Source: Yamadazyma tenuis (Eukaryota; Ascomycota; Pichiomycetes; Serinales; Debaryomycetaceae). From it: a stretch of 64,000 bases of DNA. This document shows, piece after piece, positions 1 through 10,890 of the stretch. Numbering within the stretch: the first letter of the stretch is position 1; each line of letters opens with the position of its first letter. The stretch covers positions 2,294,001-2,358,000 of the forward strand of contig NC_089461.1 of the NCBI RefSeq assembly GCF_029203305.1. Direction: 5' to 3'. A program made the translations under genes and the position numbers. The notes under the pieces were generated by a model that worked only from the letters and a program-made list of their open reading frames with translations, was not told the DNA's origin and did no database searches.

Positions 1-165
1 GCCTACTAAGACATGTTACATTATTTAAATCTTTTTAGGTGGAATTTAGAAGCAATAAATTTTCTCTATTGAGTATATATCTCTTATATCAATTTGCAAA
101 ATTTGCAATTCTCATGGCTGCGAAATCATTTTATTCACAACTGTACAAGAAACTAAATACATGTT

Positions 166-1647
166 TTAAACAAGCTTCTGAAATCCCAATGGAACTTCAC
201 TTCCCTTCGGCAACAACCCAAAAAATTTGTAAATTTTGCCCATTGACTTGCTGTCCTTGTCTGTTAACCTTTTGTAGGCATTGTAGACCTTTTCTTGGGT
301 TTCTTGGCTGTCATTGTTCTTGATCAACAACTGTTGAATCCTATGACCTATACCCAACTCATGCAAGAAGTCCCCTTGATCAACCGGATCCAAGACCATA
401 ACCATGTCTTTAGAAAGAAGCTTCAAGTTATCAAAGTCGACGTTTATAGACAAATCGACTTCTCCAGGCTTGAAGAATGGAGACACAAACCCATGCTTGT
501 AAATACCTCTCAAGGTGTTATCAGGGATCTGATCAACCACACCGTAGTCAATAACCAACACGGATCCCAATCTTTTTTCATTGTTTATCAAGCTGGCCAT
601 TTTTCTTATGAAGAACTCGGCATCTGGACATATTTCGATTCTGGTGCCAACCGGCAAACCTTCAAATCTTTTACTTAAAGTGGGGATGGCAGAAGAAGGG
701 GTTTCTTTCGGAGTCATCGTAAGGTGAAACTCATTGTCAAAGCCTTCAGAGTTGGCTTCACTGCTAGGTTCAGCTTCTGGCAATGCGATGGTGTTGTTAC
801 TAACACTGGGAGAGTGTTCCACAAGCAACTCTCTCCAGCCATTATTTGTGAATTGAAACGACTTAATCGGCAAGGCATCGAAGAACTCATGGGCTAAAAC
901 GTAGTTAGAAATTTCAGGGTTGTTGGTAATTTCACTCTCGTTTTCTACCCATCTTATCTTATTTCCCCAGATGGTGGTAGAGTGGTCACCAGTATCAGTG
1001 GACTCGTACGGATTTGCACCGCACAAAGTTTTATGCTGTTCCTTTCTTAAAACTCTAGAAGTTTCAATAAGCTCGATTTCGATGTTGACAGCGAACTTCT
1101 TGGTCAATTTGTTGAAGCTGGTTAAAACATCGCACATTAATGTTCCTTTTCCTGGACCAAACTCTATGAGTTTGATGGCATTAGGCCTGTTTTGAGTTGC
1201 CCATATCTGAAAAAGGTACAAGCCAATAACTTCACCAAAAACAGAAGAAATTTCGGGAGAGGTGATGAAATCACCGGTGTTTGCATCCAATGGATCTCTA
1301 GTGGTATAGTAGCCAAACTGCGGGTGCGTCAAACACTGTCTCATATAAGCCGATAACGAGAGAGGGCCAGTGGTTTTGATAGTTTCTTCTAGAAGTGTGC
1401 TCAAGTTATCTACTCGGGGCTTTGTCTTTGTGGCCATAGGAAAACTGGGCATTTTTCCAAGGTTTTCCCTGATGTTGGTATTTCCTTTGATAGATGATTC
1501 CAATTCGTCAAGCTGTTGTCTGAGGTAGTGCGAAGCCTTTTCATACTCCTCCTGGGAGAATTTACCATGGTACAATCCATCAGCATCTTTCACGGGCTTC
1601 TTGAAGCGCCGGAATGAATTAGAAAACCTCCTAGTAAACCGAAGCAT
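166..1647 (-). CDS. NDUFAF7/MidA-family methyltransferase (complex I assembly)
   Basis: The 493-residue protein looks mitochondrial. Its first 20 residues are Arg/Ser/Phe-rich with no acidic residue (MLRFTRRFSNSFRRFKKP), as in a matrix-targeting leader. The family core follows: GPLSLSAYMRQCLTHPQFGYY near residue 95, GDFITSPEISSVFGE near 125, and the SAM-binding IEFGPGKGTLMCDVL near 165. In animals NDUFAF7 dimethylates an arginine of complex I subunit NDUFS2 early in assembly. A homologue here implies the yeast has a proton-pumping complex I, which Saccharomyces lacks. Length is slightly above the roughly 440 residues of the human protein, from a longer N-terminus and insertions. The ATG at the 5' end of the ORF fits the leader, so I kept it. 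Family assignment is firm; the substrate is inferred. Confidence 0.88.
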   Translation of the reverse strand: MLRFTRRFSNSFRRFKKPVKDADGLYHGKFSQEEYEKASHYLRQQLDELESSIKGNTNIRENLGKMPSFPMATKTKPRVDNLSTLLEETIKTTGPLSLSAYMRQCLTHPQFGYYTTRDPLDANTGDFITSPEISSVFGEVIGLYLFQIWATQNRPNAIKLIEFGPGKGTLMCDVLTSFNKLTKKFAVNIEIELIETSRVLRKEQHKTLCGANPYESTDTGDHSTTIWGNKIRWVENESEITNNPEISNYVLAHEFFDALPIKSFQFTNNGWRELLVEHSPSVSNNTIALPEAEPSSEANSEGFDNEFHLTMTPKETPSSAIPTLSKRFEGLPVGTRIEICPDAEFFIRKMASLINNEKRLGSVLVIDYGVVDQIPDNTLRGIYKHGFVSPFFKPGEVDLSINVDFDNLKLLSKDMVMVLDPVDQGDFLHELGIGHRIQQLLIKNNDSQETQEKVYNAYKRLTDKDSKSMGKIYKFFGLLPKGSEVPLGFQKLV

Positions 1648-2183
1648 GGAGTACGTAGAAATTTAGAGGAAGTGCGACTTTAATCATCGCGGTTAAGAGA
1701 TGAGGTTTTGAACAGGTCGAGAAGCGGCCCCAGAACCCCTGACAAATAGCAGGAAATTCAATTAACAGAAAACAGTAGAAAGTTATATAGAACAAGGCTC
1801 GGAGACATCACATTAATCTTTCAGTGGAATCCCTATGCAACTGACATTGTATAATAATCACAAATAATCAACTATTTGCAAATGATGATATAATGCCAAT
1901 TGCCTAAAAATCCAACTGAAAGATTAAAGCAATAAAATATAAATCCAGCTGAACACTACAAGAAATAAATTAAACCCAGGACAATAGGTTTAATAATTAC
2001 GCAAGCGGTCACGGCCCAAAGTTGAATTTGAACTCAAGACAATACTTGATAACTACCACCTTAAAATTACAACAGCAATTGAAGTAACTCTTAAAGTGAT
2101 ATTATTTCAAAGTAGAAACTAAGTGAACTTAGTATCTTATTTGATACCTGAATTTATCAATTCAGCTTCTCTACCGTGTGATG
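1648..2183. other. Intergenic, AT-rich, with a 13-bp inverted repeat
   Basis: No gene is visible. The stretch holds the promoter of the methyltransferase gene and the 3' end of the acetyltransferase gene, both on the minus strand. TTAATCTTTCAGT at 1813-1825 is matched perfectly by its inverse complement at 1915-1927, about 90 bp apart. I know no function for it. Confidence 0.5.
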
Positions 2184-3317
2184 CTACCCATGACTGGCCA
2201 CCAACGGAGCAGTGGCCAGAGGCATAGTAACGCTAGTAAAGACAACCGGGGTACTTCTAGGAGCACCTCCAGCTGCTGTTACAACACTGGTAGAATTTGA
2301 AACCGTTTCAGACGAAATTTCTTTCTCCTCAACCTCGATATCGGCAACCTTATAGTTGATCTTTTCGATATTGATGTTCTTTGGAGGTCTAAACATTGCA
2401 TCCATAAGAATGAAATCATCTAAACTGTTCAACACACCAAGATCCTCTTTGTTGTTGATGTCGATGTTGTTTACGATTTCATCCTGATTGACAGCAAAGG
2501 TATTGGCGATCTTGAATCCCAATTTGGTGTAAAAATTTCTGTTGATGATATTCGAACTTTCCAAATAACACCAGGAATCCAACACAAAATTATCAAGACA
2601 ATAGTTGATCAAAATCTTACCCAAAGACTTACCAGCCATGGAGGGTGATACACCAATGTCACTCAAGTACCAAACTGAATTAAACTTATTCTTAAAATTT
2701 AAGTTCAAGTTCAAGTTGATTAATACTGAGTCTCTAATATTGTTCAAAAAAGGTAACTTTTCCTTTAATGTTTTCTGGCGACAGTTATTCATGTACGCCA
2801 AGTAGCTGAACTTCAAAAACGACGAAAACAAAAACAACTTATTATCCGATCCCGAATGATTGTGGGAAGTGGAGTTGAAGTTATAATAGTTTAGGGTCAA
2901 ACTGTTATCAAACTTCAAGTTGTTCCAGCAAGCAGCCGCCAAGAATGGATAGTTGGTGCCACTGGAGTTGGCCAACTCAAACTGCACATCTTTGATAGCG
3001 ACAATAACACCACCAAAAGAAAAGTATTCCAAAACAGAAAACTCGAAAAATGCCTGAAACAAATCGTTCTTCTGCTTTATCAATTTCTTCTCCTCAACTT
3101 CGTCATAGTTGATTTTTGTGTTCAAAATGTAGTTGACAAACGGATCCTTGTTGAAGGCTAACTGCAAGGTTTTGGCTACCCGCTTATAGTCTTTCTTGTA
3201 GACCCGCTCAATACTAATTTCAAGGTTACCTATCATACGTCTCAGAGGATTTAACTGAGACAAAGACAGTCGTGGTTCTTTCTTTTTGTTGGAATCAAAA
3301 TCTTCTGTAAACGACAT
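2184..3317 (-). CDS. GNAT-family N-acetyltransferase, substrate unknown
   Basis: This 377-residue protein shows the GNAT acetyl-CoA-binding pattern. A strand and turn reading VWYLSDIGVSPSMAGKSLGKILINYCLD (given here in parts: SDIGVSP then AGKSLGKILI) lies near residue 220-240, followed by CYLESSNIINRNFYTKLGF, the usual motif B where the Tyr and the KLGF turn sit. The N-terminal 150 residues contain a family-like helix with FNKDPFVNYIL. The C-terminal 60 residues are Ser/Thr/Val-rich and probably disordered. Family members acetylate small amines or protein N-termini, and nothing here distinguishes these. The middle contains low-complexity LNLNLNF. Gene-specific orthology was not recognised. 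Confidence 0.7.
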   Translation of the reverse strand: MSFTEDFDSNKKKEPRLSLSQLNPLRRMIGNLEISIERVYKKDYKRVAKTLQLAFNKDPFVNYILNTKINYDEVEEKKLIKQKNDLFQAFFEFSVLEYFSFGGVIVAIKDVQFELANSSGTNYPFLAAACWNNLKFDNSLTLNYYNFNSTSHNHSGSDNKLFLFSSFLKFSYLAYMNNCRQKTLKEKLPFLNNIRDSVLINLNLNLNFKNKFNSVWYLSDIGVSPSMAGKSLGKILINYCLDNFVLDSWCYLESSNIINRNFYTKLGFKIANTFAVNQDEIVNNIDINNKEDLGVLNSLDDFILMDAMFRPPKNINIEKINYKVADIEVEEKEISSETVSNSTSVVTAAGGAPRSTPVVFTSVTMPLATAPLVASHG

Positions 3318-3875
3318 ATTGCATAGGAAAAATAAACTAAGGGAGAATCTAAACTATAAACAAAAATCGCGAGAGCGAGGAAATCGGGGCCGCTATTTAT
3401 AATTTTGCCAACGGGAAGATAAGCGGTCGTGCAAACCGTCAGATGGGAACCGAAGTCCATTGGGAAAAGATGTCGCATTAGCGTCATAGGCCCACGGCGT
3501 GTGCGCGGTGAAAGTGCAAGTTAGCCAATAATCGGGCCACTGAAGGCTTTCTGAGCCAACCTGCAAAGTAGGGGCCAAAGCCACTTATGAGGTTCTAGAA
3601 GCCCCTTCCATAATCAGTAGACAGGGCATTTACCAATCTTCACTATTTGGTCCTCAACCCTTGGTGTTTATAAAAGCTAGGAGAGAGGTGGCTTGTGCAT
3701 CCACCAGTTCTCACCCCTCTGCCGATCATTAAAACTCCCCATTTAAACCTCTCCTATCTCCAATGACCCATACATCCATACACCCATACATTACAAAATC
3801 CGGAGGGACAAGGCGCGCGAAAAACTAAAACCCACCTTCAAAAAGAATTCAACCTCACCCAAACTATATATCATC
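3318..3875. promoter_or_regulatory. Divergent promoter region of acetyltransferase and PPZ1 genes
   Basis: There is no gene. A TATA-like TTTATAAAAG lies near 3668, about 200 bp before the PPZ1 start. The leader holds several CCATACA words at about 3768-3793, and GCGCGCG at 3813-3819, about 60 bp before the ATG. The CGCGCG element recurs upstream of other genes in this window (see findings). Confidence 0.45.
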
Positions 3876-5504
3876 ATGGGAAACTCACCTTCTAAAGATG
3901 GAGCTCCCCTTTCCAGAACCACGTCATCCGCATCGTTAAGGTCGAATAAACTGTCACGATCCATCCGGTCAGTTCGCAGTAAAAAGAATGATTCACTGAC
4001 CAGCTTATCAAAAATGGCCAGCACGCCTCGCCTGCTGTCTCGCAGGAGCAGTGATTACCAAGAGGAGCAAAAAGTAAATCCCGTCTTCGACGACCAATCC
4101 ATAAACTCGGATATACCGACACAGTTCCTGGCGTTAAATCTCCTGGCAAACGCCACCATTCCGGCGCTGTTGGCACAAGTAGAGCCCAAACAGCCTATCT
4201 TGGTACGCCGAAATACTGGAGGGTCGATACTGGCTGGCGGGTCCGGCTTGGCCGACGGGGGCGGCGACTCCACCGCCAATAGAAATGGTACCCCGACGCT
4301 GTACGAGAATGAACCGGTACTTACGCCTCTGTATGCCATTAGCAATACCCCTACGTCCGGATATTTTTCGGGCAACCTCAGCAGAACCTCCACCAACCAC
4401 TCCATTTCGTCAGGCGCTGTGTCGGACGCTGGCGATGGCGATCGTCTGCTCTCCAAGTCGCGGTCCAACTCGTCGTTTTCGTCAGGACGACTTTTGAAGA
4501 CAAACTCCAACGTGTTGAGCAGAAATGTCACCAACACCAGCCAGTCGAGCTCGTTCGATATCGAAAACCTTATCCAGCGGCTCTTGGACGCCGGGTACAG
4601 TGGAAAGCGCACGAAGAACGTGTGCCTTAAAAACAATGAAATTCAAATGGTATGCCTGAGGGCTCGGGAAATTTTGTTATCGCAGCCATCACTCTTGGAG
4701 CTCAATCCACCCGTCAAGGTGGTGGGAGATGTCCATGGGCAGTTTGGCGACTTGATTCGGATCTTCACCAAGTGCGGGTTCCCGCCGCTGACCAACTACT
4801 TGTTTCTCGGTGATTACGTCGACAGAGGCAAACAGAGTCTTGAAACCATCTTGTTGTTGCTCTGCTACAAGATCAAGTACCCTGAAAACTTCTTTTTGTT
4901 GCGAGGCAACCATGAGTGTGCCAATGTCACCCGAGTGTATGGGTTCTATGACGAGTGTAAGAGACGGTGTAATATCAAAACGTGGAAGTTGTTCATCGAT
5001 ACCTTCAACACTCTCCCCATCGCGGCCATTGTGGCGGGAAAAATATTCTGTGTGCATGGAGGGCTTCTGCCGGTGTTGACCCTGTTGGACGAGATTCGTA
5101 ACATTGCCAGGCCTACCGATGTGCCAGACTTTGGTCTTTTGAACGATCTACTCTGGTCCGATCCAGCGGATACATTGAACGAGTGGGAAGACAACGAGCG
5201 TGGGGTGTCGTATGTGTTTTCCAAGGTGGCCATCAATAAGTTTCTCCAGAAGTTTGGCTTTGACTTGGTGTGCCGGGCCCATATGGTGGTGGAGGATGGG
5301 TACGAGTTTTTCAATGATCAGACGTTGGTGACGGTATTTCTGGCCCCCAACTATTGTGGAGAGTTTGATAACTGGGGAGCGGTGATGAGCGTGAGTGACG
5401 AGCTCTTGTGTTCGTTTGAGTTGTTGGATCCGCTTGACAGCGTTGCCTTAAAGCAGGTGATGAAGAAGGGCCGAAACGAGAGAAAGGTCGCATTGGTTCA
5501 GTGA
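3876..5504 (+). CDS. PPZ1: Ser/Thr protein phosphatase Z (PPZ1)
   Basis: This 542-residue protein is a PP1-like phosphatase that in yeasts controls K+/Na+ homeostasis, cell-wall integrity and pH, and is inhibited by Hal3. It begins MGNSPSKD, a clear N-myristoylation signal. A Ser/Thr-rich disordered tail of about 225 residues follows. The catalytic domain (about 228-525) shows GDVHGQ, GDYVDRG, RGNHE, the HGG motif and [10 protein letters not shown], so the metal ligands are present. [21 protein letters not shown] and the C-terminal [11 protein letters not shown] are typical of PPZ rather than PP1. CTG codons occupy residues 305, 398, 403 and 489. At 398 (HGGL-x-P) and 489 (F-x-APNYC) the family has Ser, so CTG is Ser here. 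The N-terminal extension is shorter than in S. cerevisiae Ppz1 (692 aa in all). Confidence 0.93.
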   Translation: MGNSPSKDGAPLSRTTSSASLRSNKLSRSIRSVRSKKNDSLTSLSKMASTPRLLSRRSSDYQEEQKVNPVFDDQSINSDIPTQFLALNLLANATIPALLAQVEPKQPILVRRNTGGSILAGGSGLADGGGDSTANRNGTPTLYENEPVLTPLYAISNTPTSGYFSGNLSRTSTNHSISSGAVSDAGDGDRLLSKSRSNSSFSSGRLLKTNSNVLSRNVTNTSQSSSFDIENLIQRLLDAGYSGKRTKNVCLKNNEIQMVCLRAREILLSQPSLLELNPPVKVVGDVHGQFGDLIRIFTKCGFPPLTNYLFLGDYVDRGKQSLETILLLLCYKIKYPENFFLLRGNHECANVTRVYGFYDECKRRCNIKTWKLFIDTFNTLPIAAIVAGKIFCVHGGLLPVLTLLDEIRNIARPTDVPDFGLLNDLLWSDPADTLNEWEDNERGVSYVFSKVAINKFLQKFGFDLVCRAHMVVEDGYEFFNDQTLVTVFLAPNYCGEFDNWGAVMSVSDELLCSFELLDPLDSVALKQVMKKGRNERKVALVQ

Positions 5505-5698
5505 TGAAACGATGGCTTAATGTAGCGACGATTAGCATGTATAGTAAACGAAAATACTAGATACCTGTAGTCGCGATGGTTTAATAGAGAAGTTCACAGT
5601 TGATATATAAGTTATAATATAATGGATATAAAATTTGACCCATACACCCGTATAAGGTAATACCGCGAAATCGCAAAGTCAAAAGTAAATCGGCCCTC

Positions 5699-6322
5699 AT
5701 GAGCCAGTACTTTCTTCTCCAGACCGAAAACTACGACCCACTAGTGTCACTAGTCGAGAGTCTCGCGGCGAGATTGAGCGATAATGACGAGGTAATTGCG
5801 CGGTTGCTCAAAGTCACGGACTCGCTACGTCTACCACGAACTGTCGGCGACGTTTCTACCGACTCGCACCCCCAGGACGAGCTCCGATATCACTTAGACA
5901 CAAAATACAAGCTCAGTGATATCCAGGCACCCGATTACGACGACGTAGCCAACGTACAAATCCGCCAGTTGCTTCGGGACAACTATAGGCTCCTCAAAAT
6001 CAAAAAACAAAATGATACTGTTAATGAGTACATTTTCAAGACGCTCCTCCAATACCAACGGTTTGTCACCACCGAGTTGATACCAATGCTCCGTCTTGAC
6101 TTCGAACACAGCGTGCAACAGAGCCACCGCGATCTCCGGCGAGTGCTCCACGCGAAGCTCCAAGTAGATGCGAGCCTCTGGGCCAAATACCAGGAGTATT
6201 TACAGTTTTTGCAACGGCTTTTCGACATGTTTGAAGAGCTCACGCAAATGCTCACCCAGCTCGACGACGAGAGGGTACTACTAGTGGAAGCCAAACTTGA
6301 AGCCATTCGGCAGCTCATGTAG
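5699..6322 (+). CDS. Small coiled-coil protein, unidentified
   Basis: A 207-residue ORF with a clean ATG about 195 bp after PPZ1. The sequence is mostly predicted helix with regular Leu/Ile spacing. It includes QIRQLLRDNYRLLKIKKQND around 95 and a C-terminal amphipathic stretch FLQRLFDMFEELTQML, then QLDDERVLLVEAKLEAIRQLM to the end. There is no signal peptide, membrane segment or catalytic motif. Size and helical character resemble small yeast coiled-coil subunits of kinetochore or FAR-type complexes, but I do not recognise it and assign no function. The reading frame is free of long repeats and its codon use matches the neighbours, which favours a real gene. Confidence 0.6.
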   Translation: MSQYFLLQTENYDPLVSLVESLAARLSDNDEVIARLLKVTDSLRLPRTVGDVSTDSHPQDELRYHLDTKYKLSDIQAPDYDDVANVQIRQLLRDNYRLLKIKKQNDTVNEYIFKTLLQYQRFVTTELIPMLRLDFEHSVQQSHRDLRRVLHAKLQVDASLWAKYQEYLQFLQRLFDMFEELTQMLTQLDDERVLLVEAKLEAIRQLM

Positions 6323-6382
6323 GTCATAGCTATGGTACATAAATTAATTAGGGGTGGATAAAGTTCAAATGATTATTAATGC

Positions 6383-7939
6383 TCAGTTATCTTCTTCTTT
6401 TACTTGAGTGGTAACTTTCGTCTTCTCAACCTCTCCATTCTGAAACTTGTCGTTGTCGGGTGACAATAGGCTGGTGATGGTGGGCTTTTTTGACGTATCG
6501 TCGTCGTTGAGCACGCCCCTAAGCCAGCTTTTGGTTGAATCTTTTATGGGTGCAATGTCAAGGCCCCTGGTGGGCGTAGTTCCCGCCGTGGAAACATCAT
6601 CCTGAGGAATGCTGTTCATAGAGTGAGCACTACGATGAAGCAGCGGGTGAGGTATATGCTGCACCGGAGGTAGTACGAGGGAGCCAGTACCATTGGTGGG
6701 GGGGTTGCCCGGTGGGAACAGAAATGTCTGGGGCCGATGGGCCTGGAGAGGCTGCAGCCGCAGCGGGTGGCCAGGCTGGTGGTGGTAGAGGGGCGATAGC
6801 GGCAGCACGAGCGACGCCAGGCGCGGCCCACTATACTGCAACATTGTCTTTGAGGGAAACAGCCGTTGTTGCAGGGGAGGAGCATTCATGTGCTGGCTAA
6901 ACGAGTACATTGGCACCGGGGGCGCCGACTTCATCAGTCCGCCACCCAAGTAGCTGCGGTCATACACGGGTGTATTTAACGTCAGGGATCCGCTCGATGA
7001 CAACGACAGCATGGAGGAGAGTTTATCCGAGTTTAGCACAAACGAGTGCTGTAAGGAAAGCGGTCGAGGTCTGCGTTTGGGTTTAAACTGATGCGACGGG
7101 AGCCTAAGACCACCACCACTGTTACCACTGGCATTGGACGGAGGCTCTTCCTCGTTGGAGCTGATGGTGTTGACGTCGGGGCCCAGGGCCGGGGGCCGCG
7201 AGTGCGACTGCGCGTGGAACGGCGGCGGGGCGCCTGCTCCCTGGTACTGGAAATGGGGGTAGTTGTGGTGTGGCGAGTTGGAGTTGGGCGGCGACGCGAG
7301 TGACGGGTGGTTGGGGGTACCGGGGCTGTAGTAGTGGACGGGTTGGTGGTGTGGGTACAGCGTCGGGTGCTGGACCGGGAGATGATGTTGGACGTGCTGC
7401 TGCACGTGGTGTGACGGGTGGTGCTGGACGTGGTGCTGGACGTGGTGTTGGATGTGGTGCTGGACATGGTGCTGAGGGTGCTGCACGTGATGCGGCGGTG
7501 GTTGCAGCGCCTGCTGCCCTGGTGGCGGCGCCGCTTCATCTTTGTCCTCTGGTTTCTTGGTGGCAAGGTAGTTTTCGTACGCGTGTACCGTTTGCTTGTG
7601 CTGGCGGAGATTTTCCAACCGAGAAAAGTTCTTCAGGCAGTAGGGACAGGTGAATGGACGTTCACCGGTATGTTTCCGTTTATGACGGGCCAAATGCTCG
7701 GACCGAGTGAATGACATATTACAGCCAGGGAACCCGGTGCACTGGAAAACCCGTCCTTTTACAGTCCGTTTTTTCTTCTTGTCGTCAGCGTCAGCTTCGT
7801 CAGCTTCAGCATCGGCGTCCGGTGAGTCGGGTACGGGGGACTCGGTGGCGCTGGAAGGGCTGGACTCGCCCAGCGAGTCTTGTACAGGTTCCTCGAGCTT
7901 ATCTTTAGTTTGGGTCTTGACAGACATATCGCATGCCAC
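6383..7939 (-). CDS. C2H2 zinc-finger transcription factor (USV1/RGM1/BCR1-like)
   Basis: A 518-residue regulator. Two tandem fingers lie at about 66-120. The first has the unusual C-x5-C spacing (CTGFPGC) followed by [17 protein letters not shown]. The linker is TGERPF. The second is [22 protein letters not shown]. This C-x5-C first finger with SEHLARH is typical of the yeast Usv1/Rgm1 group, whose CTG-clade member Bcr1 controls biofilm and cell-wall genes. Before the fingers is an acidic Asp/Ala stretch and a KKKKR cluster. After them comes a His/Gln/Val tandem array (about 7380-7500), then a long Pro/His/Ser-rich tail. A start four codons in (MSVKTQ) is equally possible. Assignment to this finger group is fairly sure; orthology to BCR1 is only a suggestion. 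Confidence 0.75.
   Translation of the reverse strand: MACDMSVKTQTKDKLEEPVQDSLGESSPSSATESPVPDSPDADAEADEADADDKKKKRTVKGRVFQCTGFPGCNMSFTRSEHLARHKRKHTGERPFTCPYCLKNFSRLENLRQHKQTVHAYENYLATKKPEDKDEAAPPPGQQALQPPPHHVQHPQHHVQHHIQHHVQHHVQHHPSHHVQQHVQHHLPVQHPTLYPHHQPVHYYSPGTPNHPSLASPPNSNSPHHNYPHFQYQGAGAPPPFHAQSHSRPPALGPDVNTISSNEEEPPSNASGNSGGGLRLPSHQFKPKRRPRPLSLQHSFVLNSDKLSSMLSLSSSGSLTLNTPVYDRSYLGGGLMKSAPPVPMYSFSQHMNAPPLQQRLFPSKTMLQYSGPRLASLVLPLSPLYHHQPGHPLRLQPLQAHRPQTFLFPPGNPPTNGTGSLVLPPVQHIPHPLLHRSAHSMNSIPQDDVSTAGTTPTRGLDIAPIKDSTKSWLRGVLNDDDTSKKPTITSLLSPDNDKFQNGEVEKTKVTTQVKEEDN
7380..7500 (-). repeat. In-gene His/Val/Gln tandem array
   Basis: About ten imperfect HHVQ units within the zinc-finger regulator. 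In DNA they are 12-bp units of the type GTGCTGGACGTG on the plus strand. The near identity of neighbouring units at the DNA level suggests recent expansion by slippage, so the array is probably length-variable between strains. Confidence 0.8.
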
Positions 7940-9821
7940 TAGGGATGATTAAAACGCAGGCAAATGTGATCAGTTGATGTTTGCCCAAAAAAGCTGGCAC
8001 AAAAAAGCTGATTTATGGAAGGAAGTAAACACAGCGAATTTGGAGTCAGTAGTTATGTGAATACACACAGATAGGAATGACAAGAAGTTCTGGGGTGTGA
8101 CCGACTGGGTATGGCTGGAGATGTATACCTGCTAATGCAAAGGGAGTATGTTTTTTTGTTATGTGTATATCCACGTGAATATGACTCCAAAATGTCTGAG
8201 ACAAATGGGAGATGGAAAAGCAGTAGACAACAACCTTTGACGCGAGGGGGTCGGGATTCTTGGACCAACGCACGGGAAATGAACAAATAAGTCTGGATTC
8301 CAGGAAGAAGGGAAATGTTTATAATTGTAAAAAACTAGTGTCGAAAGCTGGAGTGGTGGTTTAAAGTTTCATACAAAAAATTTTTTCCCCTGAAATATTA
8401 TGAGATAGTTTACACGACTAGAGGAAGTGCAGCCCATAGGTCTTTTTTTTTTGTTTTTTTTTTTAAAAATTTTTGTCAACTGCGGTTATTTTTCTTATTT
8501 TAAATTGTGATGCGCCAGCAGGCACCCGTTTTTTTGGGATGACATCACCACCAATTTTCTAGTTTACCTGAAACGAATCTTACTCAAATATAAGGTGCCG
8601 CCATCAGTCCAGAACGTCAACTTGACAGCATTATAAACTTCATGACATGGTCTGATTATCCTTCTAAGAGGGTTCTGCGACGTGAAATTTTTAAACGAAG
8701 GTGCGCCTGATCATGTGGTTTGTCCTGTTTCGAAAGCTATTCCCCTCGAACTTTTGCGCCTAACCGTTTTGTTCACGTCCCCCTAGTCACAAATAGTGCT
8801 AGAAAATACTTGTAAGTTGTAAGGTAAAAATTCATGTACATGATTATATTTTTTACTACTCGGGCGATGGATGTATGCACCCAACTGAGACCAATTATGT
8901 TGCGCGACTGGGGTTAAATAACCTTAGACGGCTCTTCGATGAAACCTTTCTAATGTGGATTTGTCCACTATTTCCTAGACAGAATAGCTGACCGGCAGGC
9001 GACATGTAGATTAAACGCAAAGAAGCAAAAGACGCCTTGAATTCCGCGTAACAATAGAGGAGGGGACCCCCACTTGCATCCATTAATGCTGAGTAGAGCT
9101 TGTTCGCTTAGATACGATAGAACCGCTTGTTAAAGTTTCAGTTGACGGGGGATTATTGCAGGATTTTTTAAGTGGATAGCGTGCTGTAGATCTCTTGAAA
9201 TGTCCAACTTAAAAGGGGCGGGAAACTATTTTTGGCGACGAACACTTGCCACACTAATACCCCTTGTTGATCGGAGGTTCCTAGTAAGTTCCTGCCGTAG
9301 CCAAAGTATCTGGACCCCCACTTAGGGAGGGGGTCCTTGACGTGCATCTACCTGCACTAGCTACCGTCGCGATTTTTTTGGACAGATAAGGACTGGGGAC
9401 GAGGTCGGGTATAATGCAATGATACGCTGAAACTACGATATAAATTTGTAATTATAAATTTGGCGACTACAAATATGCCTTCCATAAGCAGCTGAGTACT
9501 CGGTCAAAAAAGTAGGTGGATGGCGCACCTAATACGCGAGGTAGAGATCAGGGCCTGGATTTGGGAAAGGGGTTCTTGGTACGGGCCTGGATTCCGGCCC
9601 ACTTAAGAGGGTGGCGCCGCAACCAGGTGGCTACAGTCTACCTGTAGCCTAACGCGCTCGCCACCGCCCCATTACGCGGACGAAGGCTTCTGATATGCCG
9701 ATGGGCGCCGCGAACGCGCTACAAGCTACCACCAGCGTTTCATGCGGTTGGAACGAATCACCCTCACTCTCGTCCTACGACTCGCGGTGCTCGTATTCGC
9801 TTCTCAGTTCATATATTTGTG
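7940..9821. other. Long gene-free region upstream of the zinc-finger regulator
   Basis: About 1.9 kb without a credible ORF or tRNA. The left part is presumably the long promoter and leader of the regulator. At about 8440-8477 there are long T runs ending in AAAAATTTTTG. The right half (from about 9050) is GC-richer and contains two perfect 8-bp hairpins: GGACCCCC/GGGGGTCC at about 9313-9338 and GGCTACAG/CTGTAGCC at 9629-9649. It also has two copies of GGGCCTGGATT (near 9551 and 9583) and two of GGACCCCCACTT (near 9064 and 9313). A structured non-coding RNA is possible but I recognise none. Confidence 0.4.
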
Positions 9822-10451
9822 CTAACAGCATGAATAACTATTTTCGCCACCCGTAGTGGTCTCAATGGTGATATCTATAGTCTCTGGCTTATTCTGTGCC
9901 CCCGAATCCAGGTTAAACTCTGGTAAGCTTTTTGCAATTTTCTTGAACAATAACTTAATATTATGATTGGCTTTGGTGGAAGTCTCCAAATAAATGCTAC
10001 AGTTTTCAATCGACTTGCCCAACGTCTCCAACTCCTCGGCACTCACCTGCCTCTTGTTATTTAAGTCCGATTTATTACCCACAATAACAATTATAACGTC
10101 CTCCCCTCGTTCCAATTTGACTTCACTGATCCACTTGTCCAAATTGTCAAACGACTTTTTGTTGGTGATGTCGTAGCAGATGATCGCCACGTTAGAGTCA
10201 CGGATATAGGAAGGAATCAACGACCGGAACCGCTCCTGTCCCGCCGTATCCCATAGTTGTAACCGGATGGTTTTGTTGTCTTCTAGGTACATGGTTTTAC
10301 TCAAAAAGTCGATGCCGATGGTGGCGGCATATTGTTCATCAAAGGTGTCATACATGAATCGGGTGATGAGCGACGTTTTCCCTACTCCCTGGTCCCCCAA
10401 GAAGACGATCTTGTACTTCCTTAGAATGTTGGATTTATCATTTGTGCTCAT
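9822..10451 (-). CDS. YPT6: Rab6-family GTPase Ypt6
   Basis: A Rab GTPase for endosome-to-Golgi and intra-Golgi traffic. From the chosen start ([16 protein letters not shown]) it is 209 residues. It shows the P-loop GDQGVGKTS, the effector loop [16 protein letters not shown] (the Rab6-type switch I), [20 protein letters not shown], the base-binding NKSD, and ETSTKA. It ends in CC for geranylgeranylation. The ORF stays open 62 codons further upstream, but that extension is Pro/Ala-rich and unlike any Rab N-terminus, so the internal ATG at 10451 is preferred. Confidence 0.93.
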   Translation of the reverse strand: MSTNDKSNILRKYKIVFLGDQGVGKTSLITRFMYDTFDEQYAATIGIDFLSKTMYLEDNKTIRLQLWDTAGQERFRSLIPSYIRDSNVAIICYDITNKKSFDNLDKWISEVKLERGEDVIIVIVGNKSDLNNKRQVSAEELETLGKSIENCSIYLETSTKANHNIKLLFKKIAKSLPEFNLDSGAQNKPETIDITIETTTGGENSYSCC

Positions 10452-10890
10452 GCTGGGAGGAAAAGATGAATATTTTAGATTTGGAAGAATGCGACTTTTG
10501 AGCGGCGAGGGGCTGAGAGCTGGTGCAGCGCCAGCTGGGTTAGCGAGACTTGGCACCCACCTCGCGAGAAACGCACCGCAAGTCCTCGCCGGTGGAGCCA
10601 CCATAAACATATATATCACACCATCCATAAGCGTCATGGACTAAGCATCCAGTAAGACGTATAGCCAGACACTCATACATAGCAACGGCGTTTTCTCTGT
10701 CTAATTAGCACCGCAATAACATCTTCAACAGTTACTTGCTCCGGGTGTCTATTTCTCATTACCCTTCCTAAATCGGCAGTTAATGAGAATTCAAAAACAG
10801 TTTCTATAGTTTTGGAAAGCAGGCAATAAACAGAAGTTTGATTAGAAATCCTCCTCCTCCAACCGGTTTGCACAAGTTACATACATTTTC
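10452..10890. promoter_or_regulatory. Divergent intergenic region, YPT6 and UIM-like repeat protein
   Basis: There is no gene, and no element I can name with confidence. Part of the region stays open in the YPT6 frame by chance. Confidence 0.4.

Noticed and set aside
7033..7653. Overlapping ORFs on both strands in the zinc-finger gene
   Set aside because: They follow the GC-rich His/Gln repeat region of the real gene and contain only Gly/Val/Arg or Thr/Ser low complexity.
8046..8286. Two overlapping minus ORFs of about 75 codons upstream of the zinc-finger gene
   Set aside because: No promoter or codon-bias support, and two frames are open equally well. Probably leader sequence.
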